Source of the DNA: Paracidovorax wautersii
Lineage (GTDB): Bacteria; Pseudomonadota; Gammaproteobacteria; Burkholderiales; Burkholderiaceae_C
Reading direction: 5' to 3'
Length of the DNA: 64,000 bases
NCBI RefSeq assembly: GCF_031453675.1
Contig: NZ_JAVIZX010000001.1
Span: forward strand, 2,440,001 to 2,504,000
The notes under the pieces are model-generated. The model did no database searches. It was not told where the DNA came from and saw only the letters and a list, made by a program, of their open reading frames with translations. Made by a program: the position numbers and the translations under genes. How positions within the stretch are numbered: the first letter of the stretch is position 1; every line of letters starts with the position of its first letter. Shown piece after piece: positions 38,263 through 46,362 of this stretch.

Positions 38263-39030
38263 ATGCGTTTCGACGTCATCACCCTGTTTCCTGAGCTGTT
38301 CGCACCGTTTCTGAGCAGCGGTGTCACGCGCCGCGCCTACGCCTCGGGGCAGGTGCAGGTCGTGCTGTGGAATCCGCGCGATTACGCCGACGGCAACTAC
38401 CGCCGCGTGGACGACCGTCCGTTTGGCGGTGGCCCCGGCATGGTCATGATGGCGGAGCCGCTGGCCCGGTGCCTGTCCGCCATCCGTGCCGAGCGTGCGG
38501 ATGCCCCCGGGCAGGAGGCACCGCTGGTGCTGTTCTCGCCCATCGGCCGCACGCTGGACCATGCCGGTGTGACGGGCTGGGCGGAGGGCGCCGGCGCCAT
38601 CCTGCTGTGTGGCCGCTACGAGGGCATCGACCAGCGCTTCATCGACGCGCATGTCACGCACCAGCTCAGCCTGGGTGACTTTGTGCTGTCCGGCGGCGAG
38701 ATTCCCGCCATGGCGCTGATCGACGCGGTGGCGCGGCTGCAGCCCGGTGTCCTGAACGACGAGGGCAGCCACCAGCTGGACAGCTTCAACCCGGCGCTTG
38801 ACGGGCTGCTGGACTGTCCGCACTACACCCGCCCGGAAGCGTGGGAGGGGCGCGCCGTGCCGGCCGCTCTGCTGTCAGGCCACCACGCGCAGATCGAGCG
38901 CTGGCGCCGTGACGAGCGCCTTGCGCTCACCGCGCGCCACCGCCCCGAATTGATCGACGCCGCCCGAGCGCGGGGGCGCCTGAGCAAGGCCGACGAGGTG
39001 GTTGTCGCCAAAATCCGCAGCTTGCTATAA
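38263..39030 (+). CDS. trmD: tRNA (guanine-N1-)-methyltransferase
   Basis: Makes m1G37 in tRNAs reading CNN codons. The 255-residue SPOUT enzyme starts [20 protein letters not shown], with [14 protein letters not shown] (about residues 54-67) and the trefoil-knot SAM site [15 protein letters not shown]...[16 protein letters not shown] (about 112-145). A promoter for rplS lies inside its 3' end. Confidence 0.97.
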   Translation: MRFDVITLFPELFAPFLSSGVTRRAYASGQVQVVLWNPRDYADGNYRRVDDRPFGGGPGMVMMAEPLARCLSAIRAERADAPGQEAPLVLFSPIGRTLDHAGVTGWAEGAGAILLCGRYEGIDQRFIDAHVTHQLSLGDFVLSGGEIPAMALIDAVARLQPGVLNDEGSHQLDSFNPALDGLLDCPHYTRPEAWEGRAVPAALLSGHHAQIERWRRDERLALTARHRPELIDAARARGRLSKADEVVVAKIRSLL

Positions 39031-39031
39031 T
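39002..39031 (+). promoter_or_regulatory. Internal promoter for rplS at the end of trmD
   Basis: TTGTCG (39002-39007), 18 bases, and TATAAT (39026-39031). It would give rplS its own transcript with a leader of about 107 bases that has several GC-rich dyads (GGCCGGCC; GGGCGCC...GGGCCCC). Confidence 0.65.
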
Positions 39032-39144
39032 GGCGGGCTTTCGATCCTCTGGCCGGCCGCTGAGCCGTTTGTGAGCCCAGCCTGTGGGCGCCCCTTTGAG
39101 GGCCCCTAGCCAATCCTGGCGCGGACATGATCGTGGGATGCAAA

Positions 39145-39528
39145 ATGAATCTGATCCAAATCCTTGAGCAGGAAGAAATCGCCCGCTTGAACAAGACCAT
39201 TCCCGAATTCGCCCCTGGTGACACCGTCATCGTGAGCGTTAACGTGGTGGAAGGTACCCGCAAGCGCGTGCAGGCTTACGAAGGCGTGGTGATTGCCAAG
39301 CGCAATCGCGGCCTGAACAGCGGCTTCACCGTGCGCAAGATCTCCAGCGGCGAAGGTGTGGAACGTACGTTCCAAACCTACAGCCCCCTGATCGCCAGCA
39401 TCGAAGTCAAGCGCCGTGGCGATGTGCGCCGCGCCAAGCTGTACTACCTGCGTGACCGCAGCGGCAAGTCGGCCCGTATCAAGGAAAAGCTGCCCTCGCG
39501 CGTCAAGGCGCCTGCAGCCGCCGCCTGA
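39145..39528 (+). CDS. rplS: 50S ribosomal protein L19
   Basis: A 127-residue protein. The start at 39145 gives [20 protein letters not shown], the normal family start; an upstream in-frame ATG at 39127 adds six atypical residues. Core [20 protein letters not shown] is diagnostic. The C-terminal tail is lysine/alanine-rich. Confidence 0.97.
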   Translation: MNLIQILEQEEIARLNKTIPEFAPGDTVIVSVNVVEGTRKRVQAYEGVVIAKRNRGLNSGFTVRKISSGEGVERTFQTYSPLIASIEVKRRGDVRRAKLYYLRDRSGKSARIKEKLPSRVKAPAAAA

Positions 39529-39556
39529 TAGGTCGCACTGCCAGCCTCTGGCTCCC

Positions 39557-39590
39557 AAGCCGCTACAGCGTAAGCTCGTAGCGGCTTTTT
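39557..39590 (+). terminator. Terminator after rplS
   Basis: AAGCCGCTAC and GTAGCGGCTT form a 10-bp stem followed by TTT, about 30 bases after the rplS stop. Confidence 0.9.
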
Positions 39591-39612
39591 CATTGATGGA
39601 GTTGCATCGCCT

Positions 39613-40350
39613 GTGACCACCACCGTCCCTCCTGCCTCCACGCCCGTGCCGGCCGGAATGCCGCCGCTGTCGAAGATCCCCGATTTCGATCCGCGCCATG
39701 CGCCGGTCGTCGGCGTGGATACGCAGCTGCCGCCCGTTCCGGCCGCCGCGCAGACGCCCGCCGCCCTGCGCCAGCGCTTTGCCAAGCCACCCGTGTGGGA
39801 GCCTGAGGTGTTGCGGGAGGCACGGTTCGCCCAGCGGGCGCCGGCCGATGCCGCGGTGCTGGTGCCCATCGTCCTGCGCGACCGGCCCACCGTGCTGCTG
39901 ACCGAGCGCACCACGCACCTCTCGACCCATTCGGGCCAGGTGGCGTTCCCGGGTGGCAAGACCGATCCCGAGGATGCAGGGCCGGCTGACACCGCCCTGC
40001 GCGAGGCGTGGGAAGAGGTCGGGCTCGAAGCCCGCAGCGTCGAGGTGCTGGGTACGCTGCCGGTGTATGTCACGGGCACGTCGTTCATGGTCACGCCGGT
40101 GGTGGCTCTGGTGCAGCCGGACAGCGCGCTGCGGCCGAATCCCTATGAGGTGGCAGACGTCTTCGAGGTGCCGCTCGACTTTCTGCTCGACCCGGCCAAC
40201 CACCGGCGCCACGCGATGGAATGGCAGGGACACCGGCGCGAGTGGTTTTCCATGCCTTTCCAGGAAAGCGGGCCGGACGGCAAGACGCGCTTCATCTGGG
40301 GCGCCACGGCCGGCATGCTGCGCAACTTTTATCGGTTCATGATGGCCTGA
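39613..40350 (+). CDS. Nudix hydrolase, CoA pyrophosphatase (NudL) type
   Basis: A 245-residue protein from the GTG at 39613. The Nudix box is complete, from GGKTDPEDAGPADTA through LREAWEEVGL (about residues 115-139). It is preceded by LLTERTTHLSTHSGQVAFPG, the UPF0035 motif that marks the CoA-pyrophosphatase subgroup. It probably hydrolyses CoA derivatives to phosphopantetheine and ADP; the substrate is inferred. The first 70 residues are proline-rich and poorly conserved. Confidence 0.85.
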   Translation: MTTTVPPASTPVPAGMPPLSKIPDFDPRHAPVVGVDTQLPPVPAAAQTPAALRQRFAKPPVWEPEVLREARFAQRAPADAAVLVPIVLRDRPTVLLTERTTHLSTHSGQVAFPGGKTDPEDAGPADTALREAWEEVGLEARSVEVLGTLPVYVTGTSFMVTPVVALVQPDSALRPNPYEVADVFEVPLDFLLDPANHRRHAMEWQGHRREWFSMPFQESGPDGKTRFIWGATAGMLRNFYRFMMA

Positions 40351-40519
40351 CCCGAACGGGTCCGGGTTTCCCGCCCGGCGGGGCCCGAGTGCTTTCGGTG
40401 GGCCATCGGCAGCGCGCCGATGCGCCACAGGCCGTGGAGACATCGTGAGGCGGCTGGGTCATCGCTCCCGCTGCGGGTACGGCCGTTGCAGGTGTAACAA
40501 GCCCCAGTATCATTGGCCC

Positions 40520-41512
40520 ATGAGTTTCTTCGCCATCCTGTTCGCGTTGCTCATCGAGCAGGCCCGCCCGCTGGCACGCACCAACCCCATCCATGGGGGC
40601 GTGCGGGCCTGGGCGCTGTCCGTGAACCGCAATTTCGACGCCGGCAAGCCGCACCACGGCTGGGTGGCCTGGGCGCTTGCCGTGCTGGTGCCTGCATTGG
40701 CCGCGCTGGCGGTGCACTGGCTGCTGCTGACGGCGGTCGGCTGGCCTCTAGCCATGTTGTGGAACGTGGCAGTTCTCTATGTCACGCTGGGTTTCCGGCA
40801 GTTCAGCCACCACTTCACGGCGATCCGCGACGCGCTGGAGGAAGCGGACGAGGACCGGGCCCGCACCGTCCTGGCGCAATGGCAGCAGGTGGACGTGGGC
40901 GAGTTGCCGCGCAGCGAGATCGTGCGCCATGTGGTCGAGTACTCCGTCATCGCGGCGCACCGCCACGTGTTTGGCGTGCTGGCCTGGTTCTCCATCCTGG
41001 CGGCGCTCGGCCTGGGCCCCACCGGGGCCGTGCTGTACCGCTTGGCCGAATTCGTGTCGCGCCACTGGAGCGCCCGCAGCGCCGTGCTCAGCGCCCATCC
41101 GCCCAGCCAGGCGCTGCAGCGCGCGGCCCGGCAGGCCTGGACCGTCATCGACTGGCTCCCGGCCCGCTTGACGGCCCTGAGCTTCGCGGTGGTCGGCAGC
41201 TTTGAGGAAGCCATCGAAGGCTGGCGCTTCCATGTCCAGCACTTTCCCAACGACAACGACGGCGTGGTGCTGGCGGCCACGGCCGGCGCCATCAACGTGC
41301 GCCTGGGCGGCAACGTGCTGCGGCCCCGCGCCGAGGAGGCGGCCGTGCCCCAGGTCTTCGACGGGGGGCTGGACGAGGGCGACGGTGGCAGCACCATGGG
41401 ACGCATGCCCGAGGTCGGGCACCTGCGCAGCGTCGTGGGCCTGGTATGGCGCTCGGTCGTCGTCTGGATGCTGCTGCTGGCGTTGCTCACGCTGGCGCGA
41501 TTGTTGGGTTGA
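40520..41512 (+). CDS. CobD/CbiB family membrane protein
   Basis: A 330-residue inner-membrane protein starting MSFFAILFALLIEQARPLAR, with four to five membrane segments. It belongs to the CobD/CbiB-AmpE-like family: the N-terminal segment, the VEYSVIAAHRHVFGVLAWFS region and the GSFEEAIEGWRFHVQHF region are conserved in betaproteobacteria. Classical CobD/CbiB attaches aminopropanol to cobyric acid; whether this divergent member does so is doubtful. TTGCAG-16-TATCAT ends 6 bases before the ATG, so the mRNA may be leaderless. Confidence 0.78.
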   Translation: MSFFAILFALLIEQARPLARTNPIHGGVRAWALSVNRNFDAGKPHHGWVAWALAVLVPALAALAVHWLLLTAVGWPLAMLWNVAVLYVTLGFRQFSHHFTAIRDALEEADEDRARTVLAQWQQVDVGELPRSEIVRHVVEYSVIAAHRHVFGVLAWFSILAALGLGPTGAVLYRLAEFVSRHWSARSAVLSAHPPSQALQRAARQAWTVIDWLPARLTALSFAVVGSFEEAIEGWRFHVQHFPNDNDGVVLAATAGAINVRLGGNVLRPRAEEAAVPQVFDGGLDEGDGGSTMGRMPEVGHLRSVVGLVWRSVVVWMLLLALLTLARLLG

Positions 41513-41647
41513 GCGCCGCCGCCCCCTCCGTGTGGCCGTGCAGCCACCTTGCCAGCCGCGGATGCGCTGCGCCGGGACCCCGGCCTTTGCTTGCCCGGGC
41601 GCTGTGGTGCGCCGCGTGCGGCCTTGACGTGAGGCCTGTCCGTGCCG

Positions 41648-42703
41648 ATGCCGCCTGAATTGATCCGGGGCGCTGCCCAGCGGTTCTGGGCGCTTGTGCT
41701 GATGGAGCACGAGAGCCTGCAGGCGGCCCAGCCTGCAGACCTCGTGCACCGGCTCAATGCCTTGCTGGAGCCGGCCTTGCCGGGTGTCGCCGTCGAGATG
41801 GACGGTGCGTCCCCCGCGGGCCCGGCCCGCAGAGGCGCCCGGCTCGTCTTCACGGCCCATGGAGAGGTTCGGCAGTTCGCGGCCGTGCAGGCGCTGGTGG
41901 ATGCGGCGCCCCAGGGCATCGCATGGCCGGTCCAGGCCTTTCGCCAACGCACGGCGGGTGGTTTCGGGCTCCGCCTGGAGGGCTTTGCGCTGGGTTCGGA
42001 CGAACTGCTGGTGCGGGTGGGAAGCCTCGATGGTCGCGTGGCGCTGGCGTTGTCGTTCGCCCGGCCTGTGCCGCCCGACCTCCAGGCCCAGGCGCGGCAG
42101 ATGGCGTTCATCCTGCTCGACCACTTGCTGGGCGAGTTCGATTTCTCGGTGAAAGTGGGTGTGGTGGAGTTCGACGCCGATGGGCTCAGCGACGATGCGG
42201 GCTTCGAGCGTTGCCCCGCCACCCCGCTCGACGAGGCCGTGGCGCTCGTGGATGCCTGCTGGCGCGACCGCCTGGGCCGTTCTGCCCATTACCCCGCCGA
42301 GCCGCATCGCTGGGCGGCGCTCGAAGGCGCGGCGGCCGACGGCGTGCCCATCCTCGTGCAGGTCAACCGCAGCGCCAATGCCGTGGCGGGGCGGGCCGAC
42401 CTGGGCTGGCGCATCGAGGCGCGCCTGCCCATCACGGGCAAGCAGGATGTCGAAGCCGCCCAGGCTTTCGAGGAAGCCTGGCTTGCGGCGGCATGCTTGC
42501 ACCAGCAGGGGCTGTGCAGCCACGTCGTGCTGCGCAGCAGATGGCGTGGCGTGCACTGCTATGTCTCGGATGTGGCCGCTGCCATGCAGGCGGCCCACGC
42601 CGCGGCACGGGCGCTGCCGGCGCCCGAGGCGCTGCAGTTGCAGGCCGTGCATGAGCCTGACTGGAGCGACTACCTGTCCTGGTATGTGGAGTGTGCGGAC
42701 TGA
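41648..42703 (+). CDS. Uncharacterised protein
   Basis: A 351-residue soluble protein (ATG 41648; a GTG two codons upstream is possible). I do not recognise the family with confidence; the C-terminal part (GWRIEARLPITGKQDVEAAQ, residues about 255-275, to the final LSWYVECAD) loosely resembles DUF695-type domains. No signal peptide, membrane segment or catalytic motif is evident. It lies between the CobD/CbiB-like gene and the convergent rsgA. Codon use looks native, so it is probably a real lineage-specific gene. Confidence 0.65.
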   Translation: MPPELIRGAAQRFWALVLMEHESLQAAQPADLVHRLNALLEPALPGVAVEMDGASPAGPARRGARLVFTAHGEVRQFAAVQALVDAAPQGIAWPVQAFRQRTAGGFGLRLEGFALGSDELLVRVGSLDGRVALALSFARPVPPDLQAQARQMAFILLDHLLGEFDFSVKVGVVEFDADGLSDDAGFERCPATPLDEAVALVDACWRDRLGRSAHYPAEPHRWAALEGAAADGVPILVQVNRSANAVAGRADLGWRIEARLPITGKQDVEAAQAFEEAWLAAACLHQQGLCSHVVLRSRWRGVHCYVSDVAAAMQAAHAAARALPAPEALQLQAVHEPDWSDYLSWYVECAD

Positions 42704-42728
42704 GCGGTCGGCCCGCCCGCGGAGCGCA

Positions 42729-43724
42729 TCACCAGTGCCGGGTTTCGCTCAGTTCTGCAAATAGATTGCTATATATTTGATAGCGATTGGCGCTGATGGT
42801 ACCTGGGCCAGAGCGTGATTCGCCTTGTAGTCCGTCCACCTGGGCCATTACGGCGCAGCCGGGCTCGTGCAGGTGGGTGCAGTTGTAAAAGCGGCAGTCG
42901 CCGGCATGCTGGCCGATGTCGGGCATGTAGCGCGGCAGGTCTGCGGGGGCGATGTGGTGCAGCCCGAACTCCTGAAAGCCGGGCGAGTCGATCAGCGCCG
43001 TGGTGCGCGCGTCGTCCACCCAATACCAGGTGGTGGTGGTGGTGGTGTGCTTGCCGGAGTTCAGCGCCTGCGAGATCTCGCCCGTGAGCGCGGAGGCACC
43101 GGGCACCAGCAGGTTGATCAGCGTGCTCTTGCCGGAGCCGGACGGGCCCAGCACCAGCGTCTTCTTGCCCTGCAGGTGCTGCATCAGCGCCTGCCGGTCG
43201 ACCTCGCCCGACTGCGTCAGCGACAGCGGCAGCACGCCGTAATGGTGGCTTTGCGCGCCGTCACCGCCCATGTGCCGGTAAGGCCACAGCCGCTCCCAGG
43301 CCCGCGCGAAAGGCTCCACCAGATCGCTCTTGTTCAGCGCGATGAGCGGCGTGATGCGCTCGGCCTCCGCGGCGATCAGCGCGCGGGCCAGCTGGCTTTC
43401 GGAGAAGACGGGCTCGGCGGCGATCAGGATCAACACTTGGTCCAGGTTGGCGGCAAACGACTTGGTGCGGATCTCGTCCTGCCGGTAGAACAGGTTGCGC
43501 CGCTCCAGCACCTTCTCGATGGTGCCCTCGTCGCCCTGGCCGCCGCCTTGGCCGGCGGCGGGTTGCCACCGCACATGGTCGCCCACGACCGCCTGGCTTT
43601 TCTTGCCGCGCGGGTGGCAGATGCGCCGCTGGCCGTCGGGCGTCTCCACCAGGCAGTGCCGGCCGTGGCTGGCCACTACCAGGCCTTCGCTGGCGGTGCT
43701 GCTGCTACTGCTGCGTTCAGCCAT
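42729..43724 (-). CDS. rsgA: Small-subunit ribosome maturation GTPase RsgA
   Basis: Circularly permuted GTPase acting late in 30S assembly, 331 residues. OB fold first, then the G motifs in permuted order: NKSD (G4, about residue 130), GPSGSGKSTLINLL (G1, about 192), the threonine cluster HTTTTTTWYW (G2), DSPGFQEFGL (G3, about 245), and the zinc site CRFYNCTHLHEPGC (about 277-290). The C-terminal 25 residues include ISANRYQIYSNLF, encoded by a partial copy of the dispersed repeat. It heads away from the convergent hypothetical gene. Confidence 0.96.
   Translation of the reverse strand: MAERSSSSSTASEGLVVASHGRHCLVETPDGQRRICHPRGKKSQAVVGDHVRWQPAAGQGGGQGDEGTIEKVLERRNLFYRQDEIRTKSFAANLDQVLILIAAEPVFSESQLARALIAAEAERITPLIALNKSDLVEPFARAWERLWPYRHMGGDGAQSHHYGVLPLSLTQSGEVDRQALMQHLQGKKTLVLGPSGSGKSTLINLLVPGASALTGEISQALNSGKHTTTTTTWYWVDDARTTALIDSPGFQEFGLHHIAPADLPRYMPDIGQHAGDCRFYNCTHLHEPGCAVMAQVDGLQGESRSGPGTISANRYQIYSNLFAELSETRHW
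42765..42812 (+). repeat. Dispersed palindromic repeat, degenerate copy in rsgA 3' end
   Basis: TATATTTGATAGCGATTGG followed by CGCTGATGG matches one half of the repeat well and the other only partly. It encodes part of the RsgA C-terminal tail on the minus strand. Confidence 0.5.
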
Positions 43725-43742
43725 GGCGGCGTTCCTGCTGCG

Positions 43743-44084
43743 TCATGCCGGCGCCACCAGGCCGTCGAAGCGCCGAGCGCATTCGATGTCGGTGGCCGAG
43801 ATGCCGTGCACGTCGTGCGTGTTCAGCCGTACCACGCAGCGGTTGTAGTGCACCGACAGGTCGGGGTGGTGGTCCTGCGCGTGGGCGATGAAGGCCACGG
43901 CGTTCACGAACGCGATGGTCTCGAAGTAGTTGGCGAAACGGTAGGTCTTCTCGATGGCCACCTCGCTGCCGTCGCCGGACAGCTGCCAGCCCTGCAGGTC
44001 GGCCAGTTGCGTGACCACCTCCGTCGGCGTCAGTGCGCGGCGGGTTGCGGTGGACCAGTCTTTCTTCGTCAACATGGAGGTCAT
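43743..44084 (-). CDS. phhB: Pterin-4a-carbinolamine dehydratase
   Basis: A 113-residue enzyme that recycles the pterin cofactor of aromatic amino acid hydroxylases, or has an alternative role in pterin metabolism. The active-site motif [16 protein letters not shown] lies near residues 68-83, with [16 protein letters not shown] after it. ATG 44084 overlaps the stop of the M48 gene upstream (ATGA), pointing to coupled translation. Confidence 0.93.
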   Translation of the reverse strand: MTSMLTKKDWSTATRRALTPTEVVTQLADLQGWQLSGDGSEVAIEKTYRFANYFETIAFVNAVAFIAHAQDHHPDLSVHYNRCVVRLNTHDVHGISATDIECARRFDGLVAPA

Positions 44085-45400
44085 GGTGCGGGTACCAGGG
44101 GCATGCGCGCCAGCCGCTCGGAGGCCGGCGGGTGCGAGTAATAGAACTTCACGTACACCGGATCGGGCGTCAGCGTGGAGGCGTTGTCTTCATACAGTTT
44201 GAGCAGGGCGGCGGCCAGGTCCGCACCGCTCGCCTGCGCCATGGCATAGGCGTCGGCCTCGAACTCGTGGCGGCGCGACAGCTGCGCGAACAGCGGCGAG
44301 ATGAAGAAGGTGAAGACCGGCACGGCCAGCAGGAACAGCAGCAGCGCCAGGGCATCGTTGGGTGCGGCGCCGGGCACGCCGTCCAGCGACAGGTTCGGCA
44401 TCACGCCCAGGCCGGTGTAGAACCACCCCTGCGTGGACAGCCAGCCCAGCAGGGCGAAGCCCGCCAAGCTCAGCGCGAACAGGCTGACGATGCGCTTGAC
44501 GATGTGGCGGTGCTTGAAGTGGCCCAACTCGTGCGCCAGCACGGCCTCCACTTCGCCGGGCGTGAGCTGCTTGAGCAGGGTGTCGTAGAACACCACGCGC
44601 TTGGCCGCCCCGAAGCCGGTGAAGTAAGCATTGGCGTGCGCGCTGCGCCGGCTGCCGTCCATCACGAACAGGCCTTTGGCGGCAAAGCCGCAGCGCTGCA
44701 TCAGTGCGGTGACGCGGGCCTTGAGCGACTCGTCCTCGAGCGGCTGGAACTTGTTGAACAGCGGCGCGATGAACAGCGGGTAAACCACCATCAGGAGCAG
44801 GTTGAAGCCCATCCAGGCGCACCACGCCCACAGCCACCACAGCGGGCCGGCTGCGCCCATCAGCCACAGGATCAGCGCGGCGATGGGCAGGCCGATGGCG
44901 GCACCCATCAGCGTCGACTTGAGCAGGTCCGCCAGCCACAGCCGCGGCGTCATCTGGTTGAAGCCGAAACGCTGCTCGATCACGAAGGTCTGGTAGAGCG
45001 TGCCAGGCAGGTCGATCAATCCGCTGATGAGTGCAAAGGCGCCCAGCAGTGCGAGTTGCTGCACCATGCCGCCACCCAGAGCCGAGAGCAAGGCCTGGTT
45101 GAGCGCATCCAGGCCGCCCAGCAGCGTCCAGCCCAGCAGCACGGCCGCGCCGATGGCGGCGTCCAGCAGGCCGAAGCGGGCCTTGGCGATCGTGTAGCCG
45201 GCGGCCTTCTGGTGCGCGGCCAGTGGAATGCGGCCGGCGAACGGCGCGGGCACCGCATCGCGGTGGCGGGCTACGTGCCGGATCTGGCGCGACGCCAGCC
45301 ACAGGCGCAGGGCCAGCCCCGCCAGCAGGAAGGCGGCGAACACGGCGGTCAGCAGGAACGAGGGCGAGAGCAGCGGAGAGGGCAGGGCGGCGTGGGGCAT
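44081..45400 (-). CDS. M48 (Ste24/HtpX-like) membrane metalloprotease
   Basis: A 439-residue integral membrane zinc peptidase. It has about seven membrane segments; the catalytic HELGH motif is in [18 protein letters not shown] (about residues 288-305) and the third ligand in [18 protein letters not shown] (about 368-385). N-terminal Ste24-type regions [18 protein letters not shown] and [15 protein letters not shown] are present. These CAAX-protease-like enzymes act in membrane protein quality control. Start at 45400 ([11 protein letters not shown]). Divergent from orn. Confidence 0.92.
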   Translation of the reverse strand: MPHAALPSPLLSPSFLLTAVFAAFLLAGLALRLWLASRQIRHVARHRDAVPAPFAGRIPLAAHQKAAGYTIAKARFGLLDAAIGAAVLLGWTLLGGLDALNQALLSALGGGMVQQLALLGAFALISGLIDLPGTLYQTFVIEQRFGFNQMTPRLWLADLLKSTLMGAAIGLPIAALILWLMGAAGPLWWLWAWCAWMGFNLLLMVVYPLFIAPLFNKFQPLEDESLKARVTALMQRCGFAAKGLFVMDGSRRSAHANAYFTGFGAAKRVVFYDTLLKQLTPGEVEAVLAHELGHFKHRHIVKRIVSLFALSLAGFALLGWLSTQGWFYTGLGVMPNLSLDGVPGAAPNDALALLLFLLAVPVFTFFISPLFAQLSRRHEFEADAYAMAQASGADLAAALLKLYEDNASTLTPDPVYVKFYYSHPPASERLARMPLVPAP

Positions 45401-45496
45401 GTGCGCTGGAGTGTAGGGCTTTGGTGCGGGCCCGCGGCGCCTCGGGGTATGGCGGTATGGTCGGGCGCGGCACCGGCTTCGGCGACAATGCCGGCC

Positions 45497-46078
45497 ATGT
45501 CCGAGACCGCTGCTGCTGCCCCCACCCCCGTGCTTCCCAAGTCCGATCAGAACCTGGTCTGGCTCGACTGCGAAATGACCGGGCTGAACCCGGAAACCGA
45601 CCGCCTGCTGGAGATCGCCGTTGTGGTCACCGGTCCGAATCTGGAGCCGCGTGTCGAGGGCCCGGTGTTCGCCATCCACCAATCGGACGCCTTGCTCAAC
45701 GGCATGGATGCCTGGAACAAGGGCACGCACGGCCGCAGCGGCCTCATCGACAAGGTGAAGGCTTCCACCATCACCGAGGAAGAGGCGCAGCGGCAGATCA
45801 TCGAGTTCCTGTCGCGCTATGTGCCCAAGGGCACGGCGCCCATGTGCGGCAACAGCATCGGTCAGGACCGGCGCTTCCTGGTGCGCTACATGCCCAAGCT
45901 CGAAGCGTTCTTCCACTACCGCAACCTGGACGTGAGCACGCTCAAGGAACTGGCCAAGCGCTGGAAGCCCGAGGCCTATACCTCGTTCAAGAAGGCCCAG
46001 CGGCACACGGCCCTGGCCGACGTGCACGAGTCCATCGACGAACTGGCGCACTACCGCACCCACCTGCTGTCGCTCTGA
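45497..46078 (+). CDS. orn: Oligoribonuclease
   Basis: 3'-5' exonuclease that degrades di- and oligoribonucleotides, including the pGpG product of c-di-GMP breakdown. The 193-residue protein has the DEDDh residues in [16 protein letters not shown] (about residues 20-35) and in [18 protein letters not shown] (about 170-187). ATG 45497 is used here; another in-frame ATG at 45488 would add three residues. A GACAAT box at 45484-45489 lies right before the start, so the mRNA may be leaderless. Confidence 0.95.
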   Translation: MSETAAAAPTPVLPKSDQNLVWLDCEMTGLNPETDRLLEIAVVVTGPNLEPRVEGPVFAIHQSDALLNGMDAWNKGTHGRSGLIDKVKASTITEEEAQRQIIEFLSRYVPKGTAPMCGNSIGQDRRFLVRYMPKLEAFFHYRNLDVSTLKELAKRWKPEAYTSFKKAQRHTALADVHESIDELAHYRTHLLSL

Positions 46079-46124
46079 GCCGCGCGCCACGCAGGTGGCG
46101 ATTGCGGGAAAACCCGAATCGTGC

Positions 46125-46362
46125 GACAATCGCCGGCTTGCGTGAATGATCCGTTCACGCAGTTTGCACATCTCCCTTCACACACCGGGCCTGCGGACAG
46201 CCGAGGCGCTTCATTTCAGAAGCTCCCGCTGGTCTCCGCGCTAATGCCTACCTGCCCAGCCCAAGCTGGTGCCGGTTTCGTTTGATGGTTGATGTTTTTT
46301 AACCATTGACGAAGCCTCCGCAGGCCACGCCTGCGGCCGTCTTCGTGTGAGAAAAAATAGTT
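46125..46362 (+). promoter_or_regulatory. Promoter and structured 5' leader of the DEAD-box helicase gene
   Basis: A GACAAT box at 46125-46130 gives a leader of about 225 bases. Hairpins: GCGTGAA/TTCACGC at 46140-46160; CCGCAGGC/GCCTGCGG at 46318-46336, extended by CGAAG/CTTCG (46310-46345) just before the start codon. Long leaders are common in cold-shock helicase genes, where they allow autoregulation or temperature control. Confidence 0.55.
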
